The notes under the pieces were generated by a model. That model had not been told where the DNA came from, searched no databases, and worked only from the letters and a program-made list of their open reading frames with translations. Below, piece after piece: positions 9,250 to 18,900 of a stretch of DNA of 64,000 bases; within the stretch, counting starts at the first letter, position 1; every line of letters starts with the position of its first letter. Both the position numbers and the translations under genes were made by a program. The DNA comes from Burkholderia sp. OK233. GTDB taxonomy: Bacteria; Pseudomonadota; Gammaproteobacteria; Burkholderiales; Burkholderiaceae. Where the stretch lies: contig NZ_OCSR01000002.1 of assembly GCF_900230185.1 (NCBI RefSeq), positions 1,612,001-1,676,000 of the forward strand. The letters run 5' to 3'.

Positions 9250-9875
9250 GGTCTTTCCGTCGAGGGTGAGTGGATGACCGATTGTGCTGCGCGGTCTTCG
9301 CGACCATGTATCGATGAGTTTTGATCCGGGGTATGAGGCGAACTCATCTCCGGGTTTGCCCGGGCGCACCAGGCGGCACATTGGATGACGCGCAGAGTCG
9401 CGCACACGGACGAGCGCAAAGGTGAGACTTTTCGGGACTCGCGATGGCGAGCCTCGAATCGAGGCGAAAGGTGAACGCACAGAAGGCCGCACACGCACCA
9501 GCGGCGCGAAGTTCAGCAGCGAGGCAAAGTCCGCGGAAAAGACCGTGTGAGAATCGAACGACGGACTACGCGATTCTTCGCATAGCCAGGGAACGCCCGC
9601 CAGCAAAGGCTGGCGCGGGTTTCGAGAAGGTTGTGACACCACGAGGGACAGCCGGGGTGATCGCACCGCAAGGTGCGTCATCCGACAAAACCAGGCTCAC
9701 CGAAACAACGCATCCTGGTGCGAGGCGCCTCGCGAAACCCGCGGCGCGCGCTGCAAGCTCACGCGAAAGGTGAGCGTTTTCGGGACCTTCTCAGTGGTGC
9801 GAGAAAAACCCGACGCAACTTCACTTCAGAAAAATTCGGCGCGTTGCGAGCGCAAGCGCCGTGTACGAAACGACT
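9250..9875. other. gene-free stretch with dispersed short repeats
   Basis: About 626 bases between the Fae-like and H-NS genes. They contain two good copies of the AAAGGTGAG-N2-TTTTCGGGA repeat and one half copy (listed separately). The rest is GC-rich and not clearly coding; ORFs here are open by chance and have no recognisable domain. The Fae operon promoter must lie near 9250-9450. Confidence 0.55.
9418..9785 (-). repeat. two copies plus a half copy of the CTCCCGAAAA-N2-CTCACCTTT repeat
   Basis: Copies at 9418-9437 and 9766-9785 read AAAGGTGAG, two variable bases, then TTTTCGGGA, the reverse complement of the copies at 33.7 and 59-62 kb. A half copy (AAAGGTGAACG) lies at 9467-9477. Function unknown. 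Confidence 0.75.
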
Positions 9876-10166
9876 TTAGCCTTCGATCAGAAAGCGCTCG
9901 CGATTCTTGCCCGCGAGCCAGCCAGGCGAGCGGCCACGGCCGCTCCACGTCTCGCCGGTTTTCGGGTTGCGGTACTTGGCTACCGAAGCCGCTTTGCGCA
10001 CCGCAGCACGCTTGCTCGTAAAACCCAACTCTTCCGCAGTCAGATCGTACTCGACGACCTTCTGTTTGATCTCGGCAATCGCCTGCGCGATTTCCTTTTC
10101 GCGCGCCACCGCGACTTCTTTATGGAGCTTTTCGAGCTGAGCAGTCAACTGTTTATATGAGGCCAT
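9876..10166 (-). CDS. H-NS family nucleoid protein
   Basis: This 96-residue DNA-binding protein has the short Burkholderia H-NS-like layout. An N-terminal charged helix, probably coiled coil, covers about residues 5-50 (QLTAQLEKLHKEVAVAREKE). The C-terminal DNA-binding motif is YRNPKTGETWSGRGRSPGWL, matching the W-S/T-G-x-G-R-x-P-x-W loop that enters AT-rich minor grooves. The start at 10164-10166 has GGAG at normal spacing; an upstream in-frame ATG at 10208 has no such site. Proteins of this kind silence AT-rich acquired DNA. It is monocistronic here. Confidence 0.92.
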   Translation of the reverse strand: MASYKQLTAQLEKLHKEVAVAREKEIAQAIAEIKQKVVEYDLTAEELGFTSKRAAVRKAASVAKYRNPKTGETWSGRGRSPGWLAGKNRERFLIEG

Positions 10167-10300
10167 GGCGGGTACTCCGATCGATTTGACGAACTGCAGT
10201 GCGGACACTATCAGACGAATAAAGCGCCGGATAGAGCGACCCGCGCAGGGCGGCCTGGGCAGAGTGCGCCCGTCACTGACCGCCGTTCAAGGCCACGCAC

Positions 10301-11500
10301 TCAATCGTCAATTGCATCGTACACGCGACGCTCGAAATCGACCGACATCGGGAAGGGTTCCACGGCACGCCGCTGAATCAGCATGAGACCGATCAGGTCC
10401 TCCACCGGATCGGCGAACCAGCTCGTGCCATACGCACCCGGCCAGCCGAACGAACCCATTGAGCGATAGCCGAGCGGTAACTGCTGCGCCGGGTCGTCGA
10501 CGATGGACAAGCCGAGGCCGAAGCCCTGGCCTGCCCACAGCACATGACCGAACGCCGGCACGCGTCGCTGGTCGCGGGTCAGAAAATTCGAGCGCATCAA
10601 ATCGACCGAGCGATGCGACAGCAGACGTGTCGAGCCGACGCGTCCACGCCCAAGCAACAGTTGCGCGAACTGCAGATAGTCCTGCGCTGTCGAGACAAGG
10701 CCACCGCCGCCGCTCTGGAAGCGGTCGGGATTCGCCCAGCGACTCGCCGACGGATGATCTTCGACCACGCGCCGCCGCGTGCCCGCCTCGACGCCATACG
10801 CCGTCGCCAAACGCGCGAGCTGCGCGTCGGGCACCCAGAACGCCGTATCGCGCATGCCGAGCGGCTCGAAAATCCGCGTCCGGAAGAAGTCACCAAGCCG
10901 CATGCCGCTCACACGCTCGATCAGCACGCCGAGGACGTCGGTCGCGATGCCGTAGTGCCAGCGCGAGCCCGGCTGAAACATCAACGGCAAGCTGGCGATA
11001 CGCCCCAGCCACGCGCCGGCGTCCCCGCGCGCTTCAATGCCGTTGAAGGCCGCCGCGTAGGCTTCGGCCAACGGTCCGGTGGCGGTGAAGTGATAAGCAA
11101 ATCCGGCGCGATGCGTGAGCAGATCGAGCACGGTAAGCGGCGCTCTGACCGGGTCGGTTTCGTCGAGCGGGCCGGTAGGGTCGCGCAGCACGGACGGAGC
11201 CGCCAGCTCCGGCAGCCACAATGAGATCGGTGTGTCGAGCGCGAGCCGATCCTCTTCAATCAGCGTCAGGATCGCAGCGCTCGTCACCGGTTTGGTCATC
11301 GACGCGATGCGAAACAGCGTGTCGCGCTCCATGGGCAATTGCGCCGCTTCGTCGCGCAAGCCGAGCGGCTCGAAATAACCGATCTCACCGCGCCGCCAGA
11401 CCAGCGAAACGACCCCCGCCACCTCGCCGCGTTCCACATAGCCTTGCATGGCGTTCGTGAGCGCCGTCAGCCGGGGCGCTGAAAGTCCTGCTGGTTGCAT
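10301..11500 (-). CDS. serine hydrolase, class C beta-lactamase / EstB-type
   Basis: A 399-residue member of the beta-lactamase-related serine hydrolases. The nucleophile motif S-x-x-K is in FRIASMTKPVTSA, the tyrosine motif in W-H-Y-G-I-A-T-D, and a late F-G-W-P-G-A-Y-G-T region corresponds to the third conserved box. No signal peptide is evident, which favours a cytoplasmic esterase or peptidase role over beta-lactam resistance. GGAG precedes the ATG. Neighbours give no pathway hint, so the substrate remains open. Confidence 0.88.
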   Translation of the reverse strand: MQPAGLSAPRLTALTNAMQGYVERGEVAGVVSLVWRRGEIGYFEPLGLRDEAAQLPMERDTLFRIASMTKPVTSAAILTLIEEDRLALDTPISLWLPELAAPSVLRDPTGPLDETDPVRAPLTVLDLLTHRAGFAYHFTATGPLAEAYAAAFNGIEARGDAGAWLGRIASLPLMFQPGSRWHYGIATDVLGVLIERVSGMRLGDFFRTRIFEPLGMRDTAFWVPDAQLARLATAYGVEAGTRRRVVEDHPSASRWANPDRFQSGGGGLVSTAQDYLQFAQLLLGRGRVGSTRLLSHRSVDLMRSNFLTRDQRRVPAFGHVLWAGQGFGLGLSIVDDPAQQLPLGYRSMGSFGWPGAYGTSWFADPVEDLIGLMLIQRRAVEPFPMSVDFERRVYDAIDD

Positions 11501-11593
11501 GCTTCTCCTGAGTCTTTGGGCGTTACGTTCCCTTATTTCTGCAGGAAACGTTACCCGATCAGACGGTACACGTCACCCTGCCCCCGTGGATGG

Positions 11594-11797
11594 TTACGCT
11601 TTCTGCCGCTGCTCCAATGCGGAGAGGGCCGCATTGAGCCGTTTGACGCGACTGGCCTGCGACGGCACCAATGTCGCCCCGGACACCGAGTTAATGCGGT
11701 TGCGCCAATACGACAGCGGGATGCGGTCTTCAGCGGAAATATGCGTGATTACATTTTCAAGGTGTTCGATATCTTTTTCGAGTTGGAGGTGATTCAT
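11594..11797 (-). CDS. small conserved hypothetical protein
   Basis: A 67-residue protein starting MNHLQLEKDIEHLENVITHI, mostly helical and charged. GGGGAAAG lies just before the ATG. Its composition and ordered amphipathic N-terminal helix look like a real gene, and I recall similar short proteins in Burkholderia, but I cannot name a family. It may be cytoplasmic, since no signal or membrane segment is present. It follows no obvious operon partner; the serine hydrolase starts 93 bases downstream. Confidence 0.6.
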   Translation of the reverse strand: MNHLQLEKDIEHLENVITHISAEDRIPLSYWRNRINSVSGATLVPSQASRVKRLNAALSALEQRQKA

Positions 11798-12283
11798 TGC
11801 TTTCCCCGGAATTACTCATTGAGCCAGTTTAAAAAGCATAAAGCGTGCCCCACTTACTCCAGCAGCTCCGTTGAAACGGAAAATTTTTCTGAAGCCGATA
11901 ATTCGGGCCGCCGCAAAACCGGCAAAACCTGCACATTGTTTTGATTGTGAGCCGGCCAGATGAGGATACTGCGGCGAAACTTCGCGTTCCGTTAGATGCC
12001 GCACCGACTCGGCTTGACGGCGAAAACCGAGCGCTTCTTTATCAGCGCAAACGGTAAAAGTAATAATCTCGAAGCAGTTCGATCAATATTCATTGCGCAT
12101 CGTAACCGTTTCAGCAAATGCACATTAGAGCCAGATATTTATGACGGTCATATGCTTTTTGCACGACACCGCTCGCCGTATGACCGGTTTGGCCCGGTTA
12201 AACGAGAACTGCGAAAAGCGGGAGACAGCCCGCCGTCATGGCCGAGCGGCAGGATCAAGGAAGGAAAGTGTTAGTCGCACGCA
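11798..12283. other. gene-free, relatively AT-rich stretch
   Basis: About 486 bases with lower GC than the flanks. The short ORFs here have atypical codon use and no recognisable product. No terminators, tRNA or repeat copies were seen. It could hold a small RNA, but I see nothing that proves one. Confidence 0.5.
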
Positions 12284-12308
12284 CCACGCCAGCCATCGGC
12301 CGGCGTGG
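12284..12308 (-). terminator. GC-rich hairpin after the lipoprotein gene
   Basis: An inverted repeat of 11 paired positions with one mismatch (CCACGCC...GGCGTGG) begins two bases after the stop codon of the small lipoprotein gene. There is no T run, so it is a weak or stabilising terminator. Confidence 0.45.
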
Positions 12309-12310
12309 CG

Positions 12311-12571
12311 TCATTTCGCCCGGCAGGCGTAAATCAGACTGAGCGTGCCGTTGTCGCTGGACTGGCGCACGACGTCGAATGCGCCGCTGCACGCCGCGTT
12401 TGCCTGCTGCGAACAGGAGTCCGAGCCGGCCGGACATTGGACCAGCGTAGTTTGGCGGCCATCCGACAGAAACAGCGGCGCGCTGCTGCTGCAACCGCTC
12501 AGCATGGCGATTGCGGGAAGCGCCAGCGCGGCGCAGGCGCGGCGCGCGAAAGAGGAGAGACTGCGTTTCAT
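12311..12571 (-). CDS. small putative lipoprotein
   Basis: An 86-residue protein with a positively charged start (MKRSLSSFARR), a hydrophobic core and the lipobox L-S-G-C, giving a lipidated cysteine at about residue 27. The mature part is short and contains four more cysteines (VQCPAGSDSC, NAACSG, IYACRAK), suggesting two disulfides in the periplasm. A GGGG stretch precedes the ATG. The function is not recognised. It lies downstream of the sigma-54 activator gene in the same direction but 87 bases away. Confidence 0.75.
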   Translation of the reverse strand: MKRSLSSFARRACAALALPAIAMLSGCSSSAPLFLSDGRQTTLVQCPAGSDSCSQQANAACSGAFDVVRQSSDNGTLSLIYACRAK

Positions 12572-12658
12572 TTGAAACCCCGATCACGTCTTGTTTTTCG
12601 ATCACGCGATTGTGCCACGCGGCAATTGCACTGCGTCACGCGATGCCGCCGGACTTTG

Positions 12659-14125
12659 TCACACCTCGATGCCGTATGCCGCAATCTTCTTGTAGAGCGT
12701 CGCGCGGCCCATGCCGATCTGCATGGCCGTCTCGATCACACGACCGCCGTTGGCGCGCAAGGCGTCGCCCAGGAAGTGCTTTTCGAACGCGGCCATGGCG
12801 TCGCTCCACAACATGGCTTCGGGCGCCTCCGAAACCACGTCTGAAGCGTGCACTTCAGAGGCTGCGGATACGTGCGGACGATGTCCGCCTCGTGCCGGGC
12901 CGATGAACGGCGCCAGCGCACGTGCATCGATGCGCTCGCTGTCCGAGAGCACCACCGCCCGCTCCAGCGTATTGCGCAGCTCGCGCACATTGCCGGGCCA
13001 CCCATACGAACACAGCAGCCGCAAGGCATCGTCCTGCAATTCGAAGTGACTGGCGCCGCGCGCTTGTGTCGACAGGTCCTCGAGCATGGCGTAGGCAAGC
13101 GCTTCGATGTCGGACGAACGCTCGCGCAGCGCCGGCGCCTGGATCGTTAACACGTTCAGCCGATAGAACAAATCCGCGCGAAAACGCCCTGCCGCGACCA
13201 GCGCCGGCAAATCGGCCGAGGTCGCGGCGATGATCCGCACGTCCGCGCGCACGATCCGGTTCGAGCCAAGCGGCTCGAACTCCTTGTCCTGCAGCACGCG
13301 CAACAGCTTGCCCTGCAAAGGCAGCGGCATGTCGCCGATTTCGTCGAGAAACAGCGTGCCGCCGTTCGCAAGTTCGAACTTGCCGACCCGTCCTTTCCGG
13401 TCGGCGCCGGTATAGGCGCCGGGCGCGGCGCCGAAGAATTCGACTTCGAGCAAGGTGTCCGGAATCGCCGCCACGTTGACGGTCACGAGCGGCCAATTCG
13501 CCCGTGCCGATCCGCCGTGAATGGCATGCGCCAGCAGTTCCTTGCCCGTGCCGGTTTCTCCGAGCAACAGCACCGGTGACTCGAGTTGCGCGGCGCGGCG
13601 CGCCTGGCGCTTCACTTCGAGACTGGCTGCGCTCGTGCCGACAAAACTGCCGAACGTGTACTTCGCCCGTCTTGCCTGCGCGAGCGACTGACGCGTCGCG
13701 ACCAACTCTTCCTGCACGCGCGAGTAATGGGAAAAAAGCGGCGTGAGTGCCTTCAGTTCATCGAACAACGCGAAACCCACTGCGCCGACCGTGTCACCCG
13801 CATCGTCTTTCAGTGGCAGCCGCGTCACGACAAGCGGCTCGCGATCCGTTTCGAGGATATCGAGCAGAATCGGTTTGCCGGTTTTCACGACCTCGCGCAT
13901 CAGGCTGTTGGGAATCACCTCCTCGCAATCCCGGCCAATCGCCTGCTCCGGGTCCGAAAAACCGAAGCGCGCCGCGTAGCGCTTGTTGATCCATACGACG
14001 CGCGCCTCGGCGTCGACGATGAAGGTGCCTTCGCTGAAATTTTCGAACGTGCGGAAAAGCGAATCCATCGCCCGGCGGAGTACATCGCCGTAGGTAGCAG
14101 GAAGGCCCGCCCAGTCGTTCATCAT
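12659..14125 (-). CDS. sigma-54-dependent activator with PAS domain
   Basis: This 488-residue enhancer-binding protein has an N-terminal PAS domain (about residues 20-125, GTFIVDAEARVVWINKRYA) likely to sense a metabolite. The AAA+ domain follows: Walker A GETGTGKE at 189-196, sigma-54 contact loop GAYTGA at 236-241, Walker B GTLFLDEIGD at 256-265, and an arginine-finger region FRADLFYRL. A Fis-type helix-turn-helix ends the protein (about 445-486). It lacks a receiver domain, so it is not a two-component regulator. It is divergent from a GntP permease gene that has a matching -24/-12 promoter, so it very likely controls that permease. Confidence 0.93.
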   Translation of the reverse strand: MMNDWAGLPATYGDVLRRAMDSLFRTFENFSEGTFIVDAEARVVWINKRYAARFGFSDPEQAIGRDCEEVIPNSLMREVVKTGKPILLDILETDREPLVVTRLPLKDDAGDTVGAVGFALFDELKALTPLFSHYSRVQEELVATRQSLAQARRAKYTFGSFVGTSAASLEVKRQARRAAQLESPVLLLGETGTGKELLAHAIHGGSARANWPLVTVNVAAIPDTLLEVEFFGAAPGAYTGADRKGRVGKFELANGGTLFLDEIGDMPLPLQGKLLRVLQDKEFEPLGSNRIVRADVRIIAATSADLPALVAAGRFRADLFYRLNVLTIQAPALRERSSDIEALAYAMLEDLSTQARGASHFELQDDALRLLCSYGWPGNVRELRNTLERAVVLSDSERIDARALAPFIGPARGGHRPHVSAASEVHASDVVSEAPEAMLWSDAMAAFEKHFLGDALRANGGRVIETAMQIGMGRATLYKKIAAYGIEV

Positions 14126-14260
14126 GGTGTCGCTGTCTCCGGCTATCGTTCTATTTATGCAATTCTCATTTCGTGGACAAGCTTATCTCATTGTCGAGAT
14201 CATCAGCAAGCCTACCCCATAATGGTTTAGCCTCGGTTCGGCCTATGCTTGGCTCATCTG

Positions 14261-14278
14261 CGTCCCGTTTTGGAGACG
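14261..14278. promoter_or_regulatory. possible upstream activator site for the sigma-54 activator
   Basis: An imperfect dyad (CGTCCC, 6-base spacer, GAGACG; 5 of 6 positions pair) lies about 75 bases upstream of the -24 box. That is a normal distance for an enhancer site bound by a Fis-type domain. Weak evidence. Confidence 0.3.
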
Positions 14279-14352
14279 TTTGGGTACAATCGGCCGCATC
14301 ACGTTTCGAACTTCGGCCTGCCAAATCAACGCGCAGGCCGCTGCGGCGTGCG

Positions 14353-14368
14353 TGGCATGGAATCTGCA
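14353..14368 (+). promoter_or_regulatory. sigma-54 (-24/-12) promoter of the GntP permease gene
   Basis: TGGCATGGAATCTGCA matches the consensus TGGCAC-N5-TTGCA, with the invariant GG and GC exactly ten bases apart. Transcription would start near 14380, leaving a leader of about 60 bases before the permease ATG. A sigma-54 activator gene is divergently placed next to it. Confidence 0.75.
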
Positions 14369-14438
14369 TTTGCGGGCGCCGGGCCGTCGCACTCATCGGG
14401 ACGGCGTACACGTAGAACAACCAAGCTTTGGAGACTCA

Positions 14439-15839
14439 ATGTCCTTTGTTATCGTCCTCGCCGCGCTGGCGTTTCTGATGTTTGCCGCGTATCGCGGCTA
14501 CAGCGTCATTCTGTTCGCGCCGATCGCCGCCCTCGGCGCGGTGCTGCTGACCGATCCGGGCGCCGTCGCGCCAGTGTTCTCCGGGATCTTCATGGAGAAG
14601 ATGGTCGGCTTCGTGAAGCTGTACTTCCCCGTGTTTCTGCTGGGCGCGGTGTTCGGTAAAGTCATCGAACTGTCCGGCTTTTCCGAGTCGATCGTGGCCG
14701 CGGCCATCCGCTATATCGGCCGCTCGCGCGCCAATGCGGTGATCGTCGCGGTGTGCGCGCTGCTCACCTATGGCGGCGTGTCGCTGTTCGTGGTGGTGTT
14801 CGCCGTGTATCCGTTCGCGGCCGAGCTATACCGTCAGAGCAATATTCCGAAACGCCTGATGCCGGGCGCGATCGCGCTCGGCGCGTTCTCGTTCACGATG
14901 GATTCGCTGCCGGGCACGCCGCAGATCCAGAACATTATCCCGACCACCTTCTTCAAGACGACCTCCTGGGCCGCGCCCACGCTTGGCGTGATCGGCTCGC
15001 TGTTCATCATCGTGGTCGGTCTCACCTATCTGGAATGGCGCCGCCGCGCGGCAATGGCGACCGGCGAAGGCTATGGCACGGATCTCGTCAACGAGCCGGA
15101 GCGCGTCGAATCGAAGCAACTGCCGCATCCGTTGCTCGCGGTTGCACCGCTGGTTCTGGTCGGCGTGGCGAACTTCCTGCTGACGCGCTGGATCCCGAAC
15201 TGGTACGGCACGTCGTACACGATCGCTCCGGACATCCTGCCGGGCGTCCATGCTCCGGTCACGACGACGATCAAGAGCGTGGTCGCCATCTGGGCCGTCC
15301 AAGGCGCGCTGCTGCTCGGTATCGTGATGGTCGTGGCGACGGCGTTCGGCCGCGTGCGCGAGCGTTTTGCGGTCGGCACCAAGGCTGCGGTGGCGGGCGC
15401 GTTGCTGGCTTCGTTGAATACGGCATCGGAATATGGCTTTGGCGGCGTGATCGCGGCCTTGCCTGGCTTCCTCGTGGTCAGCGACGCGCTGAAAAGCATT
15501 CCGAATCCGCTCGTGAATGCGGCCGTCTCGGTGAGTTCGCTGGCGGGTATCACGGGTTCGGCATCGGGCGGGATGAGCATTGCGCTCGCGGCCATGTCCG
15601 ATACGTTCATCAAGGGTGCGGAAGCCGCGCATATTCCCATGGAAGTGTTGCACCGGGTCGTCGCCATGGCGAGCGGCGGCATGGATACGCTGCCGCATAA
15701 CGGCGCGGTGATCACGTTGCTGGCGGTAACCGGTTTGACGCATCGTCAGTCGTATCGCGATATTTTCGCGGTGACAGTCATCAAGACGATGGCCGTGTTC
15801 TTCGTGATCGCGGTGTATTACATGACAGGGCTGGTTTAA
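14439..15839 (+). CDS. GntP family permease
   Basis: A 466-residue inner-membrane protein with about 12 hydrophobic helices, starting MSFVIVLAALAFLMFAAYRG. The family regions are present: FLLGAVFGKVIELSG early, PGTPQIQNIIPTTFF in the middle and MASGGMDTLPHNGAVITLL near the end. GntP-family proteins carry gluconate or related hydroxy acids with protons. Members controlled by sigma-54 activators in related bacteria include D-3-hydroxybutyrate permeases, which is one possible substrate here. The start at 14439 is preceded by TTTGGAG. A strong terminator follows, so it is a single-gene unit. Confidence 0.9.
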   Translation: MSFVIVLAALAFLMFAAYRGYSVILFAPIAALGAVLLTDPGAVAPVFSGIFMEKMVGFVKLYFPVFLLGAVFGKVIELSGFSESIVAAAIRYIGRSRANAVIVAVCALLTYGGVSLFVVVFAVYPFAAELYRQSNIPKRLMPGAIALGAFSFTMDSLPGTPQIQNIIPTTFFKTTSWAAPTLGVIGSLFIIVVGLTYLEWRRRAAMATGEGYGTDLVNEPERVESKQLPHPLLAVAPLVLVGVANFLLTRWIPNWYGTSYTIAPDILPGVHAPVTTTIKSVVAIWAVQGALLLGIVMVVATAFGRVRERFAVGTKAAVAGALLASLNTASEYGFGGVIAALPGFLVVSDALKSIPNPLVNAAVSVSSLAGITGSASGGMSIALAAMSDTFIKGAEAAHIPMEVLHRVVAMASGGMDTLPHNGAVITLLAVTGLTHRQSYRDIFAVTVIKTMAVFFVIAVYYMTGLV

Positions 15840-15872
15840 CTGCGTCGCTGAACGCTGATCGGCTGCAGGCAG

Positions 15873-15908
15873 GTCCCGATGTTTGTATTCAAACTTCGGG
15901 ACTTTTTT
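15873..15908 (+). terminator. intrinsic terminator of the GntP permease gene
   Basis: A 13-base stem with one mismatch (GTCCCGATGTTTG / CAAACTTCGGGAC, 4-base loop TATT) followed by six T residues, 34 bases after the stop codon. Confidence 0.92.
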
Positions 15909-15968
15909 ATTCCCTCAAGATAGCCGCTTTCCTGGATTTCAGGACGCGCCCGGCGTCGCATGCACACG

Positions 15969-18900
15969 TCAATGCATCGACGCTTCATCCAGCCCGAATC
16001 GATCGCATACCGCCTCATGCAGCGAGATCGCGCGTTCGTCCATCTCGGTTGTCCAGCTCGCGCTGTTCTCACAGAGCCGCTGCAGCTCACGGCATTGTTG
16101 CGAGAACCGCCGCTCCTGCACGACGAGGAACGCGCCGCCGGCGCTATGCGCCCAGGCGCCCAATGCCTCCCGGTCTTCCTGCTCGACAATCGCCAGCAGC
16201 CTCGGCAGATCGTTCTGCAAGTGCTCCTTGAGCAGCGCCGTGTAACGTGCCTTATCGTCCCCGCTGAGCGTATCAACGGGGTCCGCGGCTGCGCTGGCCG
16301 CAGCCGGTGTCGCCGCAGCGGGCTCTGTCTGCACACCTGCCGCGGCCGTCGCTCCTGCCGCGGTCGCCGGCTGTAGCCTCGCCGACGTCACCGCGAGCAA
16401 GGCTGCCTCCAGTTCGCCGAGCGACGCCGGCTTCGCGATATAGCCGGTAAAGCCACGCTCCCGCCAGCCAGCCTGCTGCTGATTGTCGGTGACGGCGCTA
16501 AAGGCCAGCACCGGCACATCCGCATGCGCTTTGCGCAATGCCGCCAGCAACGCGTATCCATCCATGACCGGCATGTGGATATCGCTGAGTACAACCTCAA
16601 AGTGTCCCTGTTCGAATGCCGCCAGCGCTTGCCGTCCATCGCCGGCAATCGTCGGCAGGCAGCCAAGCACGCCGAGCTGCTCGGCAATCAAGGTCTGAAT
16701 CAGCGGATTGTCTTCGGCCACCAGGACTGTCAGACCTTGCAGAGCCGGATTGGGTACAGGCGGCCCTGGAGGCGTGGAGTCGGCAGGCGACGACGCGGCC
16801 CGGTCTGCGGCCGCTGCGCCCTCGGCTGCAAGCTCAACCGCGTCCAGAATCGCCGCATGGCTGAACTCACTGGCCTCGAGCACACCGTCGCTGCGCACGG
16901 CCGGACGATGTGGGCCATGCCGCGTGATCCACACGGTGCTGACAGGCTGTATCGCCCGCATTTCGGCAATGGCATCGACCCCGTACTCACCCGTGAACAT
17001 CATCACATCCGGCCGGTTCACGCGCAGCCAGGCTTGCCCACTGCGCAATGATGTCACCGCATGGTCAGCCCAGCCCGCCCGGCGCAGCCATTCGCCGAGC
17101 AACTGCCCCGATTCGCGTTCCCGACACAGCACCAGCACCGTGCCCCGTCGGGCCGGTTCGACAACCGGCTCGCGCTGCTCTTCGGGCGGCAGCGCAAGCG
17201 GTATCGACACGGTGAATGCGCTGCCCACTCCCAGCACGTTTTCGACCGAGATATGGCCGCCCATCAACTCGCAGAGTCGCGCGCAAATCGACAGACCGAG
17301 GCCCGTGCCGCCGTAGCGGCTCGATGTACTCGCCTCGCCCTGCTCGAACGGATTGAAGATGCGCGCCACCAGCGCCGGATCCATGCCGATCCCTGAATCG
17401 TAGACACGGCAGATCAGAACCGGGCGGCCCTGCAGATCGTTGTGTACCTCTGCGTTCAGCGCGATCTTGCCGCACGTCGTGAATTTAAATGCGTTGCTCA
17501 GCAGGTTGTTGACGATCTGCGCGATCCGCGTGCGATCCCCACGCACCACCTGGTCGAGCGTCTGGGCCAGATGCGAATAAAAGCGGATTGTGCGATCCGT
17601 CGTCATCGGCACGTAGGAGAGCGCGATATTTTCGAGATCGTCGATCGGGCGGAACGACTCGGCCTGCAGCTTCATCTCGCCGGCATCGATCTTCGAAAAA
17701 TCGAGAATGTCGTTGACGATGTGGCGCAGCGCGTCAGCCGCGACGCCTAACGCGGTCAGCCGTTGCGCGTGTGCTTCAAGCCCCGGCGTTCGGGCGAACA
17801 GTTCAAGGTTGCCGAGCAACGCGTTCAACGGCGTACGGATTTCGTGGCTCATCGACGCGAAGAAATTGGAGCGCGCGCGCATCGTCGTTTCCGCGGCCTG
17901 CTGGGCGAGCCGCAGTTGCTGTTCGAGCGCATGCTGCGCGGTCACGTCGAGAATCGCGCAGAACAGCACGTCCTCGCCAGCATAGCGCGCGGGCGCGTAG
18001 GTAAACTGGAGAAACCGGTTGCCCGCGGTGTCGCTTTCGTCCGTCTGCGCATGAGCCTCTCCGCGCGGTTGAGACAGTAAGCTCTGCGGAGGTTGCGCCG
18101 GCACGACGAACGCTGCAATCTTCGCAAACGTCGTGACAGAAGGCCTGTTCGGCGCCTGGGTCAGCAATTCGCTGACAATGTGCGGCGGCAGGCGGTCGCT
18201 GCCGGATTCGATCTGCAGCAAGTCCGCGGCGAGCGCATTGGCTGTGAGGATCGAATAGTTGCTCTGCCGGGCGATGCATAAACCGACCGGCGTAGCATTG
18301 ACCAGAATGTGGTTGATGGTTTCGCTCTCGAGCGCGCGAGTCGTCTCCGCAAAGCTGCTGCGCAACAGACGCAGACCCCAGAAGCGGGCCGTCAGCGCGA
18401 TTGCCAGCAGGACCAGCAGCGTGAGGCAGGCGATCACCATCAGTTGCTGGCTGAGCGCGCCGGCCAGCGAGCGCCACGATATATAACCGACCGCCGTGCC
18501 GAACCCAGGTATGAGCGACTCACTCAGAACCACGCCACCGCGCGTCAAGCGATAGGTATCAGGCGGCGTAAGCGCGACGACGTCTTGCAGCATTTTTGCG
18601 GTTTGCCCATCGATGGGCGGCGACGACGCGATCACACGGTGGTCCACCGTCATCAGCAGCAGCGTGCCCTCAGCGGCGGGCCGGGCAAGAAGCGCGGAAA
18701 GCGCGTCCAGTGGAATGCTCACGGTGACCAGCGTCACCGGCGTGTCGCCCGCGTAGTAGGCGCTCACCGCCGAGATCACGGGAATGCCCTGCAACGGGTC
18801 GCGATACGGACCGAGCCAGATACGCTCGCCCTTACCCGGCACACGCTTGCCCGTTTGCCGTTCGATTTCGCGTTCGAGGCGCTCGCGCAGCGTGCTGATG

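Noticed and set aside
11996..12332. Plus-strand ORFs of 60-90 codons in the 11.8-12.3 kb gap
   Set aside because: No Shine-Dalgarno, no domain and unusual codon use; the gap is AT-rich and such frames are expected by chance.
12600..12658. Possible terminator between the sigma-54 activator and lipoprotein genes
   Set aside because: No stem with a T run could be found; the two genes may share a transcript or have separate promoters.
14753..15700. Long ORFs overlapping the GntP permease gene on both strands
   Set aside because: Arg-rich shadow frames of a high-GC gene without family motifs.
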